Shown piece after piece: positions 1 to 7,609 of a DNA stretch of 14,479 bases. The notes under the pieces were generated by a model. That model had not been told where the DNA came from, did no database searches, and was given only the letters and a program-made list of their open reading frames with translations. This DNA comes from an uncultured Eubacteriales bacterium. GTDB taxonomy: Bacteria; Bacillota; Clostridia; Lachnospirales; Anaerotignaceae. A program made the translations under genes and the position numbers. The stretch covers positions 1 through 14,479 of the forward strand of contig URLB01000046.1 in the NCBI GenBank assembly GCA_900548595.1, given 5' to 3'. The first letter of the stretch is position 1, and every line of letters starts with the position of its first letter.

Positions 1-1028
1 CCGACTGGTACAGAGCAAATGTCAATGAAGATGTTGTAAAACCCGAATCTAACGGAATTAAAGTTGCCGTTGTAGGTTCAGGTCCTTCAAGTCTTACATG
101 CGCCAGCGACCTTGCTATGGCAGGTTATCAGGTAACAATATTCGAAGCCTTCCATACGGCAGGCGGCGTACTTGTATACGGCATACCCGAATTCAGACTT
201 CCCAAAGCAATTGTTCAGCACGAGGTAGACGGTCTTTCCGCCCACGGTGTGGAAATCAAAACAGATATGGTAATAGGAAAAGTTCTTACAATTGACGAGC
301 TTTTTGAAATGGATTTCAAAGCCGTATTTATAGGAACAGGCGCAGGTCTTCCTTCTTTCATGGGTATTGACGGAGAGGCTCTTTCGGGAGTATATTCCGC
401 AAACGAATACCTTACAAGAATAAATCTTATGAAAGCGTACAGAAACGAATACGACACACCTGTAAAACACAGCAAAAACGTTGCCGTAGTAGGCGGCGGA
501 AATGTTGCTATGGACGCAGCCAGATGTGCAAAACGTCTTGGTGCGGAAAACGTTTATATTGTATACAGACGTTCCGAAGAAGAAATGCCTGCCAGAAAAG
601 AAGAAATACATCATGCTAAAGAAGAAGGTATTCAGTTCCTGCTGCTTAACAATCCTGTCAGAATAAACAACGACGGTTCCGGCGCTGTAAAATCAATGGA
701 ATGTATAAAAATGGAACTTGGAGAGCCCGACGCCTCCGGCAGACGCAGACCTATCGAGATAAAGGGCAGTGAATTCGAACTTGATGTCGATACTGTAATT
801 ATGGCATTGGGAACATCTCCCAACCCTCTCATAAGAACAACTACTCCCGGTATAGAAGTAAACAAGCACGGCTGCCTTGTTGTAAACGAAGAAACTATGC
901 AGACGAGCAGAACCGGTATTTACGCAGGCGGAGACGCCGTTACGGGAGCCGCTACCGTAATCCTTGCAATGGGCGCAGGCAAAAAAGCCGCTGCTGCAAT
1001 TGATGATTATCTTAAATCAAATAAATAA
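1..1028 (+). CDS. gltA: NADPH-dependent glutamate synthase small subunit / NfnB-like flavoprotein, 5'-truncated
   Basis: The gene enters from the left edge; the reading frame is open from base 3 and gives 341 visible residues. Two Rossmann dinucleotide folds are seen. The first, at visible residues 20-30 (KVAVVGSGPSS), is the FAD site; the second, near 164-169 (VVGGGNVAMD), is the NAD(P)H site. The C-terminal GIYAGGDAVTGAATV closes the FAD site. Proteins of this family are about 460 residues, so roughly 120 N-terminal residues with the iron-sulfur cysteines lie outside the window. Family knowledge: these are electron-transfer flavoproteins, either a glutamate synthase subunit or the large subunit of the bifurcating ferredoxin:NADP oxidoreductase NfnAB; the missing upstream gene would decide which. 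The last glycine of the FAD GxGxxG motif is serine here. A strong terminator follows 10 bases after the stop. The symbol follows clostridial usage and does not mean citrate synthase. Confidence 0.9.
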   Translation, partial: DWYRANVNEDVVKPESNGIKVAVVGSGPSSLTCASDLAMAGYQVTIFEAFHTAGGVLVYGIPEFRLPKAIVQHEVDGLSAHGVEIKTDMVIGKVLTIDELFEMDFKAVFIGTGAGLPSFMGIDGEALSGVYSANEYLTRINLMKAYRNEYDTPVKHSKNVAVVGGGNVAMDAARCAKRLGAENVYIVYRRSEEEMPARKEEIHHAKEEGIQFLLLNNPVRINNDGSGAVKSMECIKMELGEPDASGRRRPIEIKGSEFELDVDTVIMALGTSPNPLIRTTTPGIEVNKHGCLVVNEETMQTSRTGIYAGGDAVTGAATVILAMGAGKKAAAAIDDYLKSNK

Positions 1029-1038
1029 ATTTATTAAA

Positions 1039-1066
1039 CCTCGCATAATAAATGCGAGGCTTTTTT
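1039..1066 (+). terminator. Rho-independent terminator after gltA
   Basis: CCTCGCAT (1039-1046), a five-base loop and ATGCGAGG (1052-1059) form a perfect 8-bp stem followed by six T (1061-1066). It separates the flavoprotein gene from ppx. Confidence 0.9.
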
Positions 1067-1153
1067 ATTTTACAAATTTTTAACATAATTCGGCAATCAG
1101 ATTTCACATCGTACATATATAATTACTTAAATGAATTATAAGGAGATATAAAT

Positions 1154-2056
1154 ATGAAAAAAGCACTTTTGGATTTAGGCTCTAATACAATGCGCCTTTC
1201 CGTGTATCAATTAGATGAAGAAAATAAATTTAATATCATGTTTTCTCAAAAAGAAACCGTAGGACTTGTGAACTATATAACCGATAACAAAATGTCTTAT
1301 GAAGGTCTTGATAAGGCATGCTCTGTAATTATGAAGTTTAAAGATATTCTCAGTCAAATCAGCATTGACGAAATGAACATTTTTGCAACAGCTTCTCTAA
1401 GAAACATCAGTAACACCACAGAAGCTGTCGAATACATCAAAGAAAAAACAGGAGAAAACGTAACTGTCCTTTCCGGTCAGGAAGAGGCGGAATTAGGATA
1501 TTATGGGGCAATTAACGATGGCGACATAGAATCCGGAGTAATATTAGATATAGGCGGTGGCAGTGTGGAATTGGCAAAAGTAGAAGATCGCAAAATTCTT
1601 TCAGCCAAAAGCTATGAAATAGGTTCTTTGAATTTATTTAATGCCTACGTAAAAGGTATATGGCCTAAATCAAGCGAGGAAAAACTTATTAAGGCAAAAG
1701 TAAAGGAAACTCTTTCTTTCGCAGCGCCTAATGAAACTATCGATACAGTATACGGTATAGGAGGCACAAACAGAGCTCTGCTTTCAATTGCAAATACATA
1801 TTTTAAAAAATCTTCTGAAAATACCATCATAACATTTAGCGAATTCAAGCAATTAAAAAAAGTAATCTTAAAAAAAGATGATATTTCCAAAAAACTGATT
1901 CTGAAAAACTGTCCGGATCGTATTCATACAATAATACCGGGAATGTTTATTACATACGAAATAATGAAACTTTTTGACAGCAGTCAAATTATTATCAGTA
2001 AAAACGGCGTTAGAGAGGGATACCTATGCAAAAAATTAATGGTCGCTACGATTTAA
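1154..2056 (+). CDS. ppx: Ppx/GppA family exopolyphosphatase
   Basis: This 300-residue protein is a short, single-unit Ppx/GppA phosphatase of the ASKHA (actin-like ATPase) fold. Visible signatures are the phosphate-1 loop DLGSNTMRLSVYQ (7-19), SGQEEAE (107-113) with the acidic residues that activate water, the glycine-rich DIGGGSVEL (132-140) and GIGGTNRALL (201-210). The C-terminal HD-like domain of the long E. coli form is absent. Family role: processive removal of terminal phosphates from inorganic polyphosphate, with pppGpp as an alternative substrate. The start is fixed by AGGAG at 1141-1145, eight bases before the ATG. TATAAT at 1118-1123 may be the -10 box, but I see no convincing -35. 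The last 31 bases overlap the start of ppk, so both enzymes of polyphosphate turnover are made from one message. Confidence 0.93.
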   Translation: MKKALLDLGSNTMRLSVYQLDEENKFNIMFSQKETVGLVNYITDNKMSYEGLDKACSVIMKFKDILSQISIDEMNIFATASLRNISNTTEAVEYIKEKTGENVTVLSGQEEAELGYYGAINDGDIESGVILDIGGGSVELAKVEDRKILSAKSYEIGSLNLFNAYVKGIWPKSSEEKLIKAKVKETLSFAAPNETIDTVYGIGGTNRALLSIANTYFKKSSENTIITFSEFKQLKKVILKKDDISKKLILKNCPDRIHTIIPGMFITYEIMKLFDSSQIIISKNGVREGYLCKKLMVATI

Positions 2057-4137
2057 GTTACACTCAAAATCGAGAACTTAGTTGGTTGGAATTTAATAAA
2101 AGAGTATTGGAAGAAGCTGATGACCAAAACGTCCCCCTACTTGAAAGATTTAAATTTATTTCAATATTTTCCAGTAATTTGGATGAATTTTTTATGGTAA
2201 GAGTAGGAAGCTTATTTGATCTATCAATGATGACTCCTAAAGACCGCGACAATAAAAGCGGAAAAACTCCGACTGAACAGCTACAAGATATTTTTGCGTG
2301 TGTTAAACCGCTTATAGAATACAGAGATACCGTTTACACAAATCTAATGTCAGAGCTAAAGGACTACGGAATAGAAGACGTTAAATATTCGGACTTATCG
2401 AAAAACGAAAAAAAATTTATAGATAACTATTATAAAATATATATCGCGCCTTTGCTGTCTCCTCAAATAATAGACAGAAGCCATCCTTTTCCTCATCTCA
2501 AGAATAAGGCTTTATATGTGGCTGCAACTCTGACAAAAAATCAAAAAGAACATATCGGTATAGTAGGTATCCCAAATTCTGTAGAACAAATAATTAAAAT
2601 AGAGAACTCTAAAAAATATATACGAACCGAAGAAATTATTTCGGCACACATTAAAGATTATTTCGGTAGCTATAAACCTATATATTATTCAGTAATATCT
2701 GTTACAAGAAATGCAGATATAAATATGGATGAAGAAAAATTTGATGAAGACGAATATGATTATATAGACCGCATGTCCTCTCTCTTAAAAAAACGCGATA
2801 GGTTAGCCCCTGTAAGGTTAGAAATACAGGGAGAAAAAAATCCTTTGGCAGAACATCTTGCAAAAAGACTGTCTCTGCAAGAAACTCAAATATTCTACTC
2901 TGTTTGTCCGTTAAAAACAGGATATGTTTTTAGTTTAACCGAATATGATAAAGAATTATATTATGAAAACTTTTCTCCAAAATACCCGACATATATTCCA
3001 AAGAACAGTTCCATAATATCATGTATAAAACAGAAGGATATACTTCTGTTTTATCCTTATGACTCTATGCAGCCATTTCTTTCTCTCCTAAAAGAATCAG
3101 CTTCAAATCCGGATGTTATATCTATAAAAATGACCATTTACCGTTTAGCTAACAATTCATCTGTGGCTAAATATTTATGTGAAGCCGCTGAAAACGGTAA
3201 AGAAGTAACCGTTCTTGTAGAACTAAGGGCAAGATTTGACGAAAAGAACAACATAGAATGGGCAAAACAGCTTGAAGAATCAGGATGTACTGTTATATAC
3301 GGTCTTGAAAATTTCAAATGCCATTCTAAAATTTGTCTTATTACTTTAAAAAACAAAAATTCATTTTCATACATAACTCAAATCGGAACAGGAAATTATA
3401 ACGAAAAAACATCTACACTCTACACCGACTTCTCTTTAATGACAGCAAACAGTCAGATAGCAAACGATGCAGTAAACTTTTTCAGGAACATGCTTATCGG
3501 CAATCTATACGGAAACTATTCCGAGCTTCTTGTTGCTCCATCGGATATGAAACAATCTATGTCAAGATTTATAGATTCGGAAGCCGCAAGGGGTGAAGAC
3601 GGATATATTATAATAAAAGCTAACTCCATTACCGAACGTTCACTAATAGATAAACTATCCGAAGCCTCTCAAAAAGGCGTAAAAATCCATTTGATTATCA
3701 GAGGTATATGTTGTCTTCGTCCCGGTGTAAAAGGAAAGACAGAAAATATTACCGTAACAAGTATCGTAGGACGTTTTCTTGAACATTCGCGTATATATAT
3801 TTTCGGCAAGGGAGAAAACTCCCAAGTATATATATCGTCTGCCGATATTATGACAAGGAACCAAACCCGTCGTGTAGAAATAGCATGCCCTATATATGAT
3901 CATGAAATAAAAGATTTTATATTAAACTACGTCAATATGCTTATAAATGATAATGTAAAATCAAGAGTGCTGACTTCGGATGGAAAATATATAAAAAAAG
4001 AAAAACCAGACATAAATATGCCAATAGATGCCCAAAAGTGGTATATCGATAACCCTCCCGTCTTTTCCATGCCTGACGAAACAAAACATTCCTTATCCCA
4101 AAAACTAAAATCCTTCTTTGATTCCATCAAAAGTTAA
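2026..4137 (+). CDS. ppk1: Polyphosphate kinase 1
   Basis: This 703-residue protein has the usual PPK1 length and order: N-terminal helical domain (NRELSWLEFNKRVL near residue 16, SNLDEFFMVRVGS near 50), head domain, and two phospholipase D-like catalytic domains. The autophosphorylated histidine is His433 in KCHSK, matching His435 of the E. coli enzyme; His587 in RFLEHSRIY matches the second conserved histidine. It transfers the ATP gamma-phosphate to growing polyphosphate chains, reversibly. The ATG at 2026 lies inside ppx in another frame and is preceded by GAGAGGGA at 2013-2020, so translation is probably coupled to ppx. No Rossmann or transport domain is fused. The gene ends just before a bidirectional terminator. 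Confidence 0.97.
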   Translation: MQKINGRYDLSYTQNRELSWLEFNKRVLEEADDQNVPLLERFKFISIFSSNLDEFFMVRVGSLFDLSMMTPKDRDNKSGKTPTEQLQDIFACVKPLIEYRDTVYTNLMSELKDYGIEDVKYSDLSKNEKKFIDNYYKIYIAPLLSPQIIDRSHPFPHLKNKALYVAATLTKNQKEHIGIVGIPNSVEQIIKIENSKKYIRTEEIISAHIKDYFGSYKPIYYSVISVTRNADINMDEEKFDEDEYDYIDRMSSLLKKRDRLAPVRLEIQGEKNPLAEHLAKRLSLQETQIFYSVCPLKTGYVFSLTEYDKELYYENFSPKYPTYIPKNSSIISCIKQKDILLFYPYDSMQPFLSLLKESASNPDVISIKMTIYRLANNSSVAKYLCEAAENGKEVTVLVELRARFDEKNNIEWAKQLEESGCTVIYGLENFKCHSKICLITLKNKNSFSYITQIGTGNYNEKTSTLYTDFSLMTANSQIANDAVNFFRNMLIGNLYGNYSELLVAPSDMKQSMSRFIDSEAARGEDGYIIIKANSITERSLIDKLSEASQKGVKIHLIIRGICCLRPGVKGKTENITVTSIVGRFLEHSRIYIFGKGENSQVYISSADIMTRNQTRRVEIACPIYDHEIKDFILNYVNMLINDNVKSRVLTSDGKYIKKEKPDINMPIDAQKWYIDNPPVFSMPDETKHSLSQKLKSFFDSIKS

Positions 4138-4146
4138 TATAAAAAT

Positions 4147-4184
4147 GACCTGAATGAGCCTTATAGTTCATTCAGGTCGTTTTT
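4147..4184. terminator. Bidirectional terminator between ppk1 and the GntR gene
   Basis: A 13-bp stem (4147-4159 with 4166-4178, one G-T pair) surrounds the six-base loop CTTATA. It is followed by T5 on the plus strand (4180-4184) and by a T run on the minus strand (A run at 4141-4145). It lies between the convergent stop codons of ppk1 and the GntR regulator and can serve both. Confidence 0.9.
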
Positions 4185-4869
4185 ATTTAACAAGGTCTTT
4201 TGCAAGATTAAACGCATGTAGAATGTGCATCCTCATTGCCGCTTCCGCTCCGGCTGCGTCTCCTTGCTTAATAAACTCGATAATCATTTTATGATCGTCG
4301 ATTGTGTAAGATTTTACTTCACTGCTTACAATTCGGAATATACGTTTCATATCCATTCCCGAAAATATAATAGGCATAACATTTATAACAAATTCGTTTT
4401 TTGTAGCCTTCGCTATTGCAAAATGGAACTGAAGATCGTATTCGGTACGTTTTTCGACATCGTCTATAACCTCGTTTATTATACTGTCTATCCTTTCCAA
4501 CTCTTTTATGTCATCGACAGTCGCTCTTTTTGCCGCATAATTAGCCATTGTAGGCTCCAGCATTATTCTTGTTTCAAAGAAATCCATAGAGTCCATTACA
4601 AGGTTTTCCAGTTCGCTTAGACCGTAATCTTCATTCAAGTCCTTATTGTCTGCTACATAAGTTCCCTTGCCCCTTTTTATTTCAAGAACATTGTGCGCAA
4701 TAAGAAATTTTACGGCTTCTCTCAAAGTTGTACGGCTTACGCCCAATTCCTCTGAAAGTTCGTTTTCATTGGGAAGCTTGTCCCCAATATTAAACTTCTT
4801 TTCTATAGTTATCATCTTCAGTATTTGTTCGGCAACCTTCTCCGACAGCATAACATTCTTCTTAACCAT
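4183..4869 (-). CDS. GntR family regulator, FadR/FCD subfamily
   Basis: The 228-residue protein has an N-terminal winged helix-turn-helix (about 8-73; GDKLPNENELSEELGVSRTT then LREAVKFL and the wing RGKGTYV) and a C-terminal all-helical FCD domain (about 85-225). Asp145, His149, His193 and His215 fit the Asp/three-His metal site of FCD domains, which usually bind a small carboxylate. Such regulators mostly repress genes for organic acid, amino acid or sugar acid use. The effector and targets cannot be read here. It follows the uracil-DNA glycosylase gene by 23 bases, with a G-rich ribosome site (GTGGGGGG) before the ATG, and is the last gene of the minus-strand cluster. It is not next to an obvious metabolic target; the CoA-transferase 6 kb away is a speculative candidate. 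Confidence 0.9.
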   Translation of the reverse strand: MVKKNVMLSEKVAEQILKMITIEKKFNIGDKLPNENELSEELGVSRTTLREAVKFLIAHNVLEIKRGKGTYVADNKDLNEDYGLSELENLVMDSMDFFETRIMLEPTMANYAAKRATVDDIKELERIDSIINEVIDDVEKRTEYDLQFHFAIAKATKNEFVINVMPIIFSGMDMKRIFRIVSSEVKSYTIDDHKMIIEFIKQGDAAGAEAAMRMHILHAFNLAKDLVK

Positions 4870-4892
4870 GTTATTTTGCCCCCCACAAAAAA

Positions 4893-5456
4893 TTACAAGT
4901 TATCTACAAGTTTCTCAATATCTTTATAATATACGTCCTCAAGACCTCTGTTATATATTATGGCAGCCGGATGGTACATAGGAAAAACCCTGCTTTCCCC
5001 AACGCAAATTATTTTCCCGTGATACTCTCCTATGGTTGCTTTTTTGTCATCGGTAACAGCTTGCAGAGGAACGTTCCCCAATGTTACAATCAAATTCGGA
5101 TTAACAGCCTCTATTTCCATTTTCAAAAACGGAATAAAAAAATTTATTTCTTCTCTTTCAGGAGGCCTGTTTATTTTTCCGCCTGTTTTTGCGCTGAGTT
5201 TAAAAGGTCTTATCTTAACTACATTTGTCAGATAAACGTCTTCTCTTTTCAACCCTGCCGTATTTAAAAACCCCATTAGATTTTTTCCGGCTTTGCCAAC
5301 AAACGGACGTCCCTGTTCTTCTTCATCGGCTCCGGGAGCTTCTCCTATAAGCATAATATTGCATTTAGGGTTCCCTTCTCCTAAAACAACTTTTCTTCCC
5401 GAAAACCTTTCGGAAGAGGCTTCCGACATCAACTTATTAATATAATTCAGTTCCAT
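4893..5456 (-). CDS. Uracil-DNA glycosylase, family 4-like, lacking Fe-S cysteines
   Basis: The 187-residue protein belongs to the uracil-DNA glycosylase superfamily of base-excision repair. Visible motifs are GEAPGADEE (38-46, active-site loop A), QGRPFVGKAG (48-57), LTNVVKIRP (76-84), VTLGNVPLQA (124-133) and YHPAA (161-165, loop with His162). These match family 4 (COG1573). Family 4 enzymes usually hold a 4Fe-4S cluster through four cysteines: an N-terminal CxxC, one in VKCRPP and one in the PxxEExxxC segment. Here the N-terminus has no CxxC, the second position is Ile82 and the third region reads REEINFFIPF. Only Cys32 and Cys151 exist in the whole protein, so the cluster is probably lost. 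The start has AAAGG upstream, overlapping the stop of the preceding gene's region (gap 9 bases), so translation is likely coupled. Confidence 0.88.
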   Translation of the reverse strand: MELNYINKLMSEASSERFSGRKVVLGEGNPKCNIMLIGEAPGADEEEQGRPFVGKAGKNLMGFLNTAGLKREDVYLTNVVKIRPFKLSAKTGGKINRPPEREEINFFIPFLKMEIEAVNPNLIVTLGNVPLQAVTDDKKATIGEYHGKIICVGESRVFPMYHPAAIIYNRGLEDVYYKDIEKLVDNL

Positions 5457-5465
5457 AAATTACCT

Positions 5466-6143
5466 TTACCCTATTGTATAACACCCGTTTATTTCGTCAA
5501 GAACCCATTTACCGTTCTTTTTGCTTTTTATTATGCTTATATCGAAAATATCCTTTTCGGCAATTAGGTCCATAATATCTTTACTGAAAAACAGCCTTAT
5601 AAAATATCCTCCGTTTATTTTTTTCAGAACAACGGAATTTCCGGAAAAAAAACTTTCTACTTTAAACCGTCCGTTATCGTGTTCATCGTCTTCTGCGGAC
5701 GCTTTCTTTTTCGTCTTATACTTATCAAAGTCTATTATCCACGGCATTTTGGAAATAATAAAGCTGTTATTGTATTCTACTATATTCCTTTTCAGCATCA
5801 TAAGCCTTGCGGTTTCATATTTTACCTTTGAATCTACAAGTAAAAAGCGTTTATGCGCCGACGTACCGTTTATCATATCCGTCAGTCTTATATACTCCTC
5901 GGCAGACGAATAAAACGAGTCTATAACATCTGTGTCTTCCAAACACACTTTATAAGGAAGCCACTTTAAAAAATAATCACTGAAAAAATGCTCGTCCGCC
6001 AATTCCGGTATAATTCGTCTTCGTCTGAAATATTCATCCAGATATTCACTGCATCTTATTTTAATATGCGCCTCAATCGATGGATAACATTCGGTTACTA
6101 TCTTTTTATATGCTTCAGAAAGTCCGCAATAATTAACAGTCAT
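5466..6143 (-). CDS. Hypothetical protein, 225 residues
   Basis: I do not recognise a family. The ATG at 6143 has a good ribosome site (GGAG eight bases upstream), which supports a real gene. The N-terminal half (about 1-125) looks helical with many aromatic and charged residues (EYLDEYFRRRRIIPELADE). A lysine-rich, acidic low-complexity linker (about 143-157; KTKKKASAEDDEHD) leads to a C-terminal part rich in beta-type sequence (VVLKKINGGYFIRLFF, KKNGKWVLDEINGCYTI). There is no signal peptide or membrane segment, so it is probably cytoplasmic. It lies 44 bases after the rhomboid gene and 9 bases before the uracil-DNA glycosylase gene. The bipartite design, helical head plus small beta domain, could suit an adaptor, but this is a guess. 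Confidence 0.8.
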   Translation of the reverse strand: MTVNYCGLSEAYKKIVTECYPSIEAHIKIRCSEYLDEYFRRRRIIPELADEHFFSDYFLKWLPYKVCLEDTDVIDSFYSSAEEYIRLTDMINGTSAHKRFLLVDSKVKYETARLMMLKRNIVEYNNSFIISKMPWIIDFDKYKTKKKASAEDDEHDNGRFKVESFFSGNSVVLKKINGGYFIRLFFSKDIMDLIAEKDIFDISIIKSKKNGKWVLDEINGCYTIG

Positions 6144-6155
6144 ATAATCAACTCC

Positions 6156-6172
6156 GTATATTATTAATATAC
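6156..6172. promoter_or_regulatory. AT-rich inverted repeat before the 225-residue gene
   Basis: GTATATTA, a central T, then TAATATAC form a perfect 8-bp inverted repeat in the 44-base gap between the rhomboid stop and the next start codon, just upstream of its ribosome site. It could be an operator or a weak RNA hairpin. Its sequence is simple AT, so chance is possible. Confidence 0.35.
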
Positions 6173-6187
6173 ATGATTATATCCTCA

Positions 6188-7303
6188 TTATTCCTTTTTC
6201 AGTCTGCAAGCTGCGTAACCTATTATTATTCCGCCTATAAAACCGCCTATATGCCCGAAATTGTCAACATTTGCTGTCATCATTCCCATACCTATGCTGC
6301 TTACCGCAATTATAAGCATAGTCATATATCCTAATCCGTCTATATTCCGGCGTTTCATTTTAGACAGGATAAGAACCGCACCTATTAACCCGAATATTGC
6401 TCCGGACGCGCCTACGGCATATCCTCCGTTTAATGCGGCCGATAATATTCCTCCGAGTATTCCCGACAAAAAATATATGACAAAAAAACCTGCTTTGCCG
6501 AAATATTTTTCCGTTCTGGTTCCGTATATGTATAAACTAATACAGTTAAAAGCTATATGTTCCCATCCGCTGTGTATAAACATGTATGTAATAAGCCTAT
6601 AATACTGACCTCCGTAAAATATCATGTCTCCGTTTATACCGTATTTAAGTATAAAATTATTTTCAAGGCCGAATATGGTTTGAATTAAAAATACAAAAAT
6701 ATCAGCCGCCAATATCGCAGTCATAACAATCGGAAACTTTCCCTCAGACCTAAGAGCAGACAGCTGATTTTTCATTTTATTTATATCTTCAATATTTCTA
6801 TTCGGTTCATAAAAATCCGAATCCAAAGCATTTTTTACATATTTTTCAATGCCGAGTATTTTGTTTGGCTGTCCGCAGCCGTATCCGACTATATTTCCGT
6901 CCGTATACCACCATATATTATGAATATTACTGTCTCGTAAATTTCCCATGCTGTCCGCAAATTTTTTAACACCGTCAACGCAGTCTGAATAAAGTATATT
7001 TACACACACCGCATTGTTAAAAAGTTCTTTATTATCGTTCAGCAATTCCTCCATTATCCCATTCAGTTTTTCGGTATATCCGTCAATCACACCGTTTTTT
7101 CCAAAATCGACTACGGAAACAAAGCTTAATATGGGGCTTTCATCCTTTAGAAATAAAGCCATGTGTTCTTTTTGACCGTCTATTTTTTCAATATAAATCA
7201 ATTTATACTGTTTTTCAGATAATTCTGATGTAAGTTTTTGCAAAAATGTTTCAAACAACAACTTCAACTCCAAATAGCAGTTATATACTATCTCAAAATT
7301 CAT
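6188..7303 (-). CDS. Rhomboid family intramembrane serine protease with N-terminal soluble domain
   Basis: About 180 soluble residues precede a six-helix rhomboid core. Numbered from the ATG at 7303, the motif HSGWEHIAFN is at 244-253, the catalytic serine (GASG) is Ser300 and the partner histidine (FGHIGG) is His351. The family cuts transmembrane substrates within the membrane. The N-terminal domain resembles in layout that of B. subtilis GluP/YqgP but I cannot assign it to a fold. The start is uncertain. The frame stays open to a TTG at 7330, yet a perfect consensus promoter covers 7302-7330 and its -10 box overlaps the ATG at 7303. If that promoter is used, the real start lies downstream: GGAG at 7268-7271 stands six bases before a TTG at 7261, giving a protein of about 357 residues. 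It follows bofA directly, but may also be transcribed on its own. Confidence 0.9.
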   Translation of the reverse strand: MNFEIVYNCYLELKLLFETFLQKLTSELSEKQYKLIYIEKIDGQKEHMALFLKDESPILSFVSVVDFGKNGVIDGYTEKLNGIMEELLNDNKELFNNAVCVNILYSDCVDGVKKFADSMGNLRDSNIHNIWWYTDGNIVGYGCGQPNKILGIEKYVKNALDSDFYEPNRNIEDINKMKNQLSALRSEGKFPIVMTAILAADIFVFLIQTIFGLENNFILKYGINGDMIFYGGQYYRLITYMFIHSGWEHIAFNCISLYIYGTRTEKYFGKAGFFVIYFLSGILGGILSAALNGGYAVGASGAIFGLIGAVLILSKMKRRNIDGLGYMTMLIIAVSSIGMGMMTANVDNFGHIGGFIGGIIIGYAACRLKKE

Positions 7304-7330
7304 TATATAAAAGCCGTAACTTTTTGTCAA
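7302..7330 (-). promoter_or_regulatory. Perfect sigma-A consensus promoter for the rhomboid gene
   Basis: On the minus strand, TTGACA (7330-7325), exactly 17 bases, then TATAAT (7307-7302). All twelve consensus bases match. Transcription would begin near 7295, leaving about 25 bases before the GGAG at 7271-7268. Confidence 0.75.
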
Positions 7331-7338
7331 GTTTGACA
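7325..7338. promoter_or_regulatory. Candidate operator overlapping the rhomboid -35 box
   Basis: TGTCAA and TTGACA, separated by two bases, form a 6+6 inverted repeat. One arm is the -35 element itself, so a dimeric repressor bound here would block the promoter. No regulator is identified. Confidence 0.45.
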
Positions 7339-7342
7339 GTCA

Positions 7343-7597
7343 TCACAAAACAAGTCCCGCAACTATCAGAACCGCAAATCCCGGCGCTCCCAAAATGCCC
7401 GTTACAGCCGCTGTCAACAAATTTATTCCGATATTTACAGACGGAAACATCATATTAACCGCATATATTCCGACCATTCCGAGAACCGCTCCCAACAGTA
7501 TCCTTCCGATAACCTTTAAAGGCTCCGAAAATACCATAACCGTCAGTATACCGACGCACAGAAATATCATAGAAGCAATTACCGCAGTACCGTCCAT
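7343..7597 (-). CDS. bofA: BofA family protein (pro-sigma-K processing inhibitor family)
   Basis: The 84-residue membrane protein has hydrophobic segments at about 5-24, 30-50 and 66-84. Its C-terminal NIGINLLTAAVTGILGAPG (55-73) matches the hallmark of BofA, which reads INLxTxxxxGxLGxPG. In Bacillus, BofA sits with SpoIVFA in the outer forespore membrane and holds the intramembrane metalloprotease SpoIVFB inactive until the forespore signals. In clostridia its target is less certain. The start has a very G-rich ribosome site (GAGGGGGG) seven bases upstream. The gene begins 12 bases after yaaL, keeping the yaaL-bofA order of Bacillus, but recR is not upstream and a rhomboid gene follows. Confidence 0.88.
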   Translation of the reverse strand: MDGTAVIASMIFLCVGILTVMVFSEPLKVIGRILLGAVLGMVGIYAVNMMFPSVNIGINLLTAAVTGILGAPGFAVLIVAGLVL

Positions 7598-7609
7598 ATT
7601 TATCCCCCC

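Noticed and set aside
87..614. Long minus-strand reading frame opposite the flavoprotein gene
   Set aside because: It is antisense to a clearly conserved coding region, with cysteine- and tyrosine-rich nonsense composition and no ribosome site.
4894..4912. Direct repeat TACAAGTT, 11-base period, before the GntR start
   Set aside because: It lies in the last codons of the uracil-DNA glycosylase (KLVDNL) and is direct rather than inverted, so it is a poor fit to a GntR operator and probably coincidental.
4225..4981. Plus-strand reading frames opposite the GntR and uracil-DNA glycosylase genes
   Set aside because: Both are antisense shadows of well-supported genes.
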